DNA of 64,000 bases from Adineta ricciae (lineage: Eukaryota; Rotifera; Eurotatoria; Adinetida; Adinetidae): contig CAJNOJ010000050.1 in assembly GCA_905250025.1 (NCBI GenBank), forward strand, positions 2,135 through 66,134, written 5' to 3'. A model generated the notes under the pieces. That model worked only from the letters and a program-made list of their open reading frames with translations. It was not told the DNA's origin and made no database searches. The translations under genes and the position numbers were made by a program. Shown piece by piece: positions 58,008 through 64,000 of the stretch (positions are counted from its first letter, which is position 1; each line of letters begins with the position of its first letter).

Positions 58008-61000
58008 AACTTTAGATCCTAATTTTGTCAACATAATTTACTTTTTCGTTTTTCTTTATGAAAATGAAAACTAGTAGCACAATGATTAGTACATTATGAC
58101 CTATATTTCCTCTTGCCATTTTAGTTTTTTTGTGAACATTTCTAGCCCCTATTAAAAGAATTCTATCTAAGTTAAACTTAACTTTATTTCCTATTCTCGG
58201 CAATCAATCAGAGTATCATTTGTTTGGCATGATGTACCTACATGATCTTCATTTGACTTAATGATTGCATTAGTCGAAATTTGAATCGAAAACGACACAG
58301 TGGTTGATTTGTCTTCAAAAGATATACAGTTTTTGACTCGATACCTGCTCTCATTCGAACAGAGTTAGTGTTTTAATAAATGACGATTCAAAATTGAATA
58401 TTAATTGTTTGTTCATCAAGAAAAAAAAGATGAGCGTCGATTCGAACAACAATTGAGGTCTTGAAGGGTCAAATATGGGGCTTCAGTCTCATGACATTAA
58501 TTGACATTTTGACTACTGATTGAGGCTCGCGGCTCTTACGTTTTTATCGACACTATATGTCAGTTGCATTTGGGTGCAAATTGTGCAACTTTTTTTTCGC
58601 CTTTCTAATAATAATGATGCAAGGTCTTTTGAACATACATATTGTAAAAGTACAATGATAAACGAGAACTTCTCTTTCTCTCTATATTCAACGTCGATAT
58701 TCGACCGCATTTTGATCCAAGAAAAGCGTAGATCGCACATACGGTCAACACAACTTATAGTAGACTAGGCTTTATCAAGTAATATTTTATTGATTTCTAT
58801 TCAGTGTCGCCCTCTCAAGCACGAGAAACAAACGTGATTCGCACTGATTTGAGGATGTACATATGTGTACTTGACAATATATCACCCATCCATCGATGTT
58901 ACCAATTCTATCTCTCTTTCTCTCTTATTCTATTCTTTCTTCCTCTTCGCAATCTATTAAAATCTACCTGCGTGTCGCACATTGACTATTACCATTCTTC
59001 AATATCTGCGCAGTAACATATTTTTTTCTCTTTCATTCTATATTTACATTCTTGTCAATCATTGCCTCATTCGTCTATAGTCAAAATTCGAAGAAATCGA
59101 TTTTTTTTCATTTCCTAGGCCTCTCTCGGTTGTGGTTGTGATTTCAAAGCATTTGATGACTTATGGATGAATCATATATTGTTTTCGTATCTTTTAAATT
59201 TACAAGACGAACAATAACATAGATCACACGCTAACTAGTCTTTTTTCTCTTTCTTGCGCATTTCTTTTCTCAGATTACATCGAATAGACATAACGAGGTC
59301 GATGTGTATACATGTATTCAGCGTTTTTTTCTATGCGCAAAGTGTACATTTGGATTGAGACCAAGTCATAGCACGATTAGAACTATTTGAAGAAAAAAAA
59401 CGATCCATTATCTGTATTTGATCTTGTCAAATATGTTTTAATAATATATATCTAAAACACTTCTACTTCAGATAAATCGTTTTCACAAAGTTTAATGAAA
59501 AGAAAAATTATTGAAGCATTTTATTGATATATTGCCACAACAATATCAAATCATAGCTGAGACAAATTTATCTTCATTTATATTGAAAGTAAGCTTTTCT
59601 GTTTTCATCTCAAAGGATTTTTCAAGCAAAGAAAAGGACATTTCGGATTACAGTAGCGTATTTGTTTCTTGAGAATAAATGACGAAATTGGCAATGCACT
59701 GCTTCGCTCTATCGCCTCTCTTCCTACTGTCATATGCAGCCATACACACATGTTCTTGCTATCTTATTTCAATACAATCGTGTCAATAAATATGTTTTAA
59801 GGGTCGACAACAAAAGAAACAAAACAAGTAGATATTCACTGACGAGATAATTCAAGGTGAAAATGATGTAGATAAATTTTTCTGCCATTTGATTACTAGT
59901 GACTGTTCAAAAAGGATATGCTTTTAGCTGTACAAGTAATCATGATGAGAAGTACAAATATTGTTCTCCTATACATTCGATTGATAGAGATCAAGTTTAG
60001 TCGAAAGATATCGTGTCCTTATTTAGTGTAGCAGCGAATCAATAGAAAAATATCACTCGGTAGATTATAAATTAGTGAAATAGAGAGAAAAGAGCCATTG
60101 AATAAATTAGGGATGCGTAGATTTATTAGAGCGTTAAACACCATCGGATTAGATCAAACGGCAGATAGATGGAGCACGCACATTACAGTTTGTATATCCG
60201 ATATATACGTATGTATGTCTGTGAACGAATCAAAAGAAAGAAAACTGGATTATATTCATTACGTCATTTCTTGGTAATGTCCTAACCAGAATCATTCATG
60301 TAAATTTCAATCGACGACAGACGGTAGAAAAATCGGATAGGGCTTCTGTGTTAGTATTTTCCGAGTTAGTGTCAATGATACTACAGATGGCTAACTTTGC
60401 AGTGTGTCTATCAAAATCTATCCTAGTTATCTTACGATGAGATTTATTTCGAATACTGCGAGATAGTGAGCCGTCGAGTTTTACTAGATCCGATTTATAT
60501 CTTCATGTTTTACTCTTGCTCTGAGTGCGGTATCGGCGATCAGTTTCGTATCCGCTAGTGCTATAGATTAGTAAATGTTCGAAAATCATGAAGTTTCATC
60601 TTACAATTCGCATTTCGTGCATAAATAACGATGGTCTTTTTCCTTAAAATTTTTTGTTTTCAGTAGTCGTTCTTGTTTGAATTTTTTTTTGTGACGATTC
60701 GGACATCTCTTTCGGCTGCCCTCCTATAGGAATTATTGATGAACAAGTGCGAATTTTTAAATCTTAGTGAGGCTGTCTATATAAACTTGTGATCCCAATA
60801 GTAAGAGGTGTAGAATATCATGTAAAAGTGGGATGGAGCTATTATTTATACTCTAGATTCGAATTTAAATCAGTATAAGTAGGTCATCCTTATCAATACG
60901 TTGGGTGCGTATTTAAAGTAAGCAATCGATGACGCTCAGTCTGATTTTTAGAAAATTTAAATCGTAGAAATATTTGCCCGAGTGTTTACATTTCGATCGT

Positions 61001-61227
61001 CATGTGATTATTACTACATTCGAGACAGTTTATCTGTTATGATCTACACTCTATCTCGAAGAACGGATTGAGTAAACGAAATACTTCATTAGATTGTTAA
61101 CTACTGAGTGATACAAAATAGTTGATTAGAAACGAAAACAGGCGCTCTTTCTCGAATCTCTATCCTGTATTGAATTGTTGACAAGCTCATTGAATTGAAT
61201 TCCATCATCCATCTAATCTTATTATAG
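58008..61227. other. 3.2 kb stretch without a recognisable gene
   Basis: The longest gap in the window. I checked both strands: open frames (58513-59016, 61101-61331) are short and lack family features, splice structure or protein-like composition. No tRNA-like cloverleaf, array or long repeat stood out. T-rich and TATA-rich tracts are common. The left end should hold the SLC25A3 3' UTR, the right end the RdRP upstream region with an ATTATAG acceptor-like sequence directly before ATG 61228. A long non-coding RNA or an old unrecognised transposon is possible but not shown. Confidence 0.5.
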
Positions 61228-64000
61228 ATGACTGACGAACTATCTTCTTCTTCTTCTGCTTCATCTTGTGCCCAATTGAGTATAATCGTTGATTTAACAA
61301 CATCATCTTTCGATTTTAAAACGCTATACAATCATTTATCATCACAACCACCAACGAACAGTGATCATCATCATTGGCATTTCGGCGGCCTACGTTCCTA
61401 CACAATCCCATTTCAATCGACTCACGATGAAACAACTATCAATTGTGTTATATCCAAGTTAAAATTATTACAAAATCACTTATCTATATTACCACCATTT
61501 TGGATTTGTTATAAGAAATGTCAACCACAAGCAGCACAACAGTCGACACACCCACTACCGCCAACAACAACCGAGGTCATTCGTAAGAATATAAAATTGG
61601 CAAAGTTTTATACAAATAATGGATTCGATATGGAATACACAAGTGGTGCACTAGTTGAAATAAATAAGTACATTTGGGACGTTCAAACACAAATAAAAGA
61701 AACTTGGCGTTTAGTTTTTTATCATGATAAAATCGATATTGATTACGGTTGTAAAGAGAAAAAACTGCGGAAAACATTAAAAGCTGAAATGATGGATAGA
61801 TGTGCTCTTATAATGACGCAAAAGGATGGTTTTACTCTCTTTATTAACATGAGTGGAAATCCCATTGACTACGAAGCTGTGAATTGCGGCATTTCTCAGA
61901 ACACAGCCGATGATGGTAAAGAGATATTCTCGTAGCAAAAAAAAACATTTCAATCCAATCAATAAGGTTTTCTTTTGTAGAATTATATTCTCTCACTCGT
62001 AAATCTAATGAATCACCTTCTTCATATATTCGCACTGCACCTCGAGAATCGCAACCATTCTATTCAACTATTCGTCTTACTATTTCACTTTCCAATCAAT
62101 TTAATGAGAATAATATCATGACACATCATAGTGATGAATATAATTGCGAACAATTACAACGTTTAAATTCATGTTACACCCAATTCATTGAATTCTTCCA
62201 TCGAAATCATATAAATGATTGCTTTGGAATTATTTTAAGTATCCCATCCACAGTCGATCATACTGTTACAGCATCATCGGTGATGCCTAAGGGTGCAACG
62301 TCTTTTATTAAACAGTATTGTTGGCAAATGCTAATGTCAATTGGTTATCGTTTTCAGCAACGGTTAACAACAGATTTCATTCACCAACTAAATCTAATCG
62401 ATGATGATGATGAATTTTATCAGGTAATTGCTCTTCTCGAGATGCGTAACATTGCTACCTAACGAAGCTTTTCTTTTGATCGAAGTCTATTGAATTCGAA
62501 AGACAACATCAGATATTATTATCATAGGTTTTATTATCTAGACATCACTACACATATGGCGTCGGTCAAGTGAATATTATTTTATCGATTTACTTGATGA
62601 ATTACGTCGCTATCGAGAGAAATTAGCTGCTTTAACAAATGTGCCGTCATCATCGTCTCCTACTGCTTCATCCCATAGTTTTCAACAACAAGGAGTTAAA
62701 AAAGAAGAAGGCGATCAAGAACGTTGGAGTATTCACACACCACCACGTCATTACGCGTATGTACCGTCAGTGACATTGACGCCAACAACGATTTGTGTAA
62801 ACCCATTTAAATTGGTCAAGACCAATCGCGTTTTACGTGAGCCGCAGTTCGGTGGTAATCTCATGTTTGCTCTTGTCGATGTCAAAGATGAAAATGGCAC
62901 GATGGATTTGTTTCCACATGATTGTATGTTGACGACGGGAATGATCAGTTCAGATGTATTGTTGTTTGCATGTTGAATATTTAGATCGTTCTCTACGTTG
63001 GAAAACTGAAATGTTACTCGAATCAGGCTTCGATTTGGGAATCAAAGGTCGCACTTATCGTTATTTGCATCATTCACAATCTCAATTGAAAGATAAACAG
63101 TTCTGGTTTTATCATCATAATGGCGAAACGAATTTCTCTTTCGAAGAAGCATTTGCATGGATGGGTGACTTTCAAGAAGAAAGAATTGTGGCTAAACATG
63201 CTGCACGTATTGCACAATGTTTCACCAGCGCTGAAGCAACAATTCAAGTAGAAAAGTCGACTTTGATCTTATCTTACTTCGTTCTATCATTGTAGGTTCC
63301 ATCAGATAAAGTGGAATATATTGAGGATATTCACACAGATGATCGAAAGTATAATTTCACTGATGGCGTTGGAACGATGTCAACCATTATACGTGATAAT
63401 GTAAGACTATCGCTATTGTCATTCAACTGAAAGATTACCATTCGCCCACTCATTAGATCAATCCATATCGGCAATTTTCAGCTATTCAGATTCGTTATGG
63501 TGGATGTAAAGGAGTCATATCCGTGAATCCTGACTTAGATAACTCACCCCATCAATTACGTATTCGTCAATCGATGAGAAAGTTCAAATGTTCGCATGAT
63601 ATTCTGGAATTATGCCGTATTTCAAAACCACGTGAATGATTCATTTGATTTCATTTGACTTATATATAGGCTATCTCTTTCTGCTCAGGCCCGTTGTATT
63701 TGAATCGGCAAATTATTGTTCTACTTTCTCATCGTGGCATTGATGATCGTACATTTCTTTTATTGCAAAATCAACATCAACAAACGCTATCCGAAGCGTT
63801 AGTGTATCCCACACGTGCATACGAGCTATTAGCAGAGAAATTAAATCGAAATTTATTTCCTATGCGCACATTGATTAACGATGCACATGTGAACATAATT
63901 CAAGAACCTTTCTTTCGTCAGTTAATTAAAACAACAAGTAAATTCGAATTAGCACAAATGCGTGAACGTACACGCTTGAAATTACCAAGAAATACCGCCA
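61228..64000 (+). CDS. Cellular RNA-dependent RNA polymerase (RdRP), 5' part
   Basis: Eukaryotic two-barrel RdRP of the QDE-1/EGO-1/RDR type, which makes small-RNA precursors by copying RNA. The gene starts at ATG 61228 and runs off the window, so it is partial. Exons join in frame at 61914 (GELYSLTRKS), about 62422/62542 (FYQTSLHIWRRS), about 62923/62986 (HDYRSLRWKTEM) and later sites. Recognisable family segments: NPFKLVKTNRVLREPQFGGN, SFEEAFAWMGDFQEERIVAK with HAARIAQCFTSAEATIQ, NFTDGVGTMS near 63355-63385, and QIRYGGCKGVISVNPDLDNS near 63488-63540, then LYLNRQIIVLLSHRGIDD. The catalytic DxDGD loop lies downstream of 64000. The first 500 or so residues are lineage-specific. Gene expansion and possible transfer of RdRPs in bdelloids are known from the family; nothing here shows whether this copy was transferred. 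Confidence 0.93.

Overview
The window looks like nuclear DNA of a bdelloid rotifer (Rotaria/Adineta/Philodina type). This rests on a compact, AT-rich gene layout with one gene every 2.5-3 kb, mostly 45-80 bp GT-AG introns, clear animal orthologues (innexin, claudin-like, intermediate filament, TAF4, MORC2, UBAP2L), a cellular RNA-dependent RNA polymerase of the kind expanded in bdelloids, and a bacterial-toxin-type deaminase gene carrying a spliceosomal intron. The species call is inference. No rRNA, tRNA, CRISPR array or bacterial operon was seen.

Layout. 1-60 is the apparent tip of a DNA transposon. 1.2-21.1 kb is mainly a plus-strand run: TAF4, an amidase, phosphatidylserine synthase, an intermediate filament protein with an unusual tail, an unrecognised gene, a small secreted protein, an innexin, an aquaglyceroporin and a Cys-rich probably GPI-anchored protein. 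It closes with a minus-strand claudin-like protein. 21.3-25.2 kb holds a thioredoxin-like gene head-to-head with a large orphan helical gene. 25.3-26.6 kb is the deaminase gene. 26.6-31 kb is gene-poor, with a decayed piggyBac-type transposon and a doubtful reading-frame cluster. 31.2-33.1 kb is a coiled-coil protein of unknown function. 33.8-47.7 kb is a run of five minus-strand genes: MORC2, UNC119, an eIF4H-like factor, UBAP2L and a MIER-type ELM2-SANT corepressor. 48.0-53.8 kb holds plus-strand ACO1/IRP1-like and UFSP2 genes. 54.3-55.8 kb is a minus-strand DCP2-like decapping enzyme, divergent from SLC25A3 at 56.6-58.0 kb. A 3.2 kb stretch with no recognisable gene follows. The 5' part of an RdRP gene runs off the right edge.

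Most genes are unrelated housekeeping functions, though several touch mRNA control (UBAP2L, eIF4H, DCP2, IRP1, RdRP, and an intermediate filament protein with PAM2-like motifs). The points I find most notable are the IRP1-like protein missing one iron-sulphur ligand while keeping RNA-contact arginines, the intermediate filament tail with PAM2-like and RG/G-rich segments, the intron-bearing deaminase, and the large orphan helical protein. Exon joins were read by eye from splice signals and frame, so single boundaries may be off.
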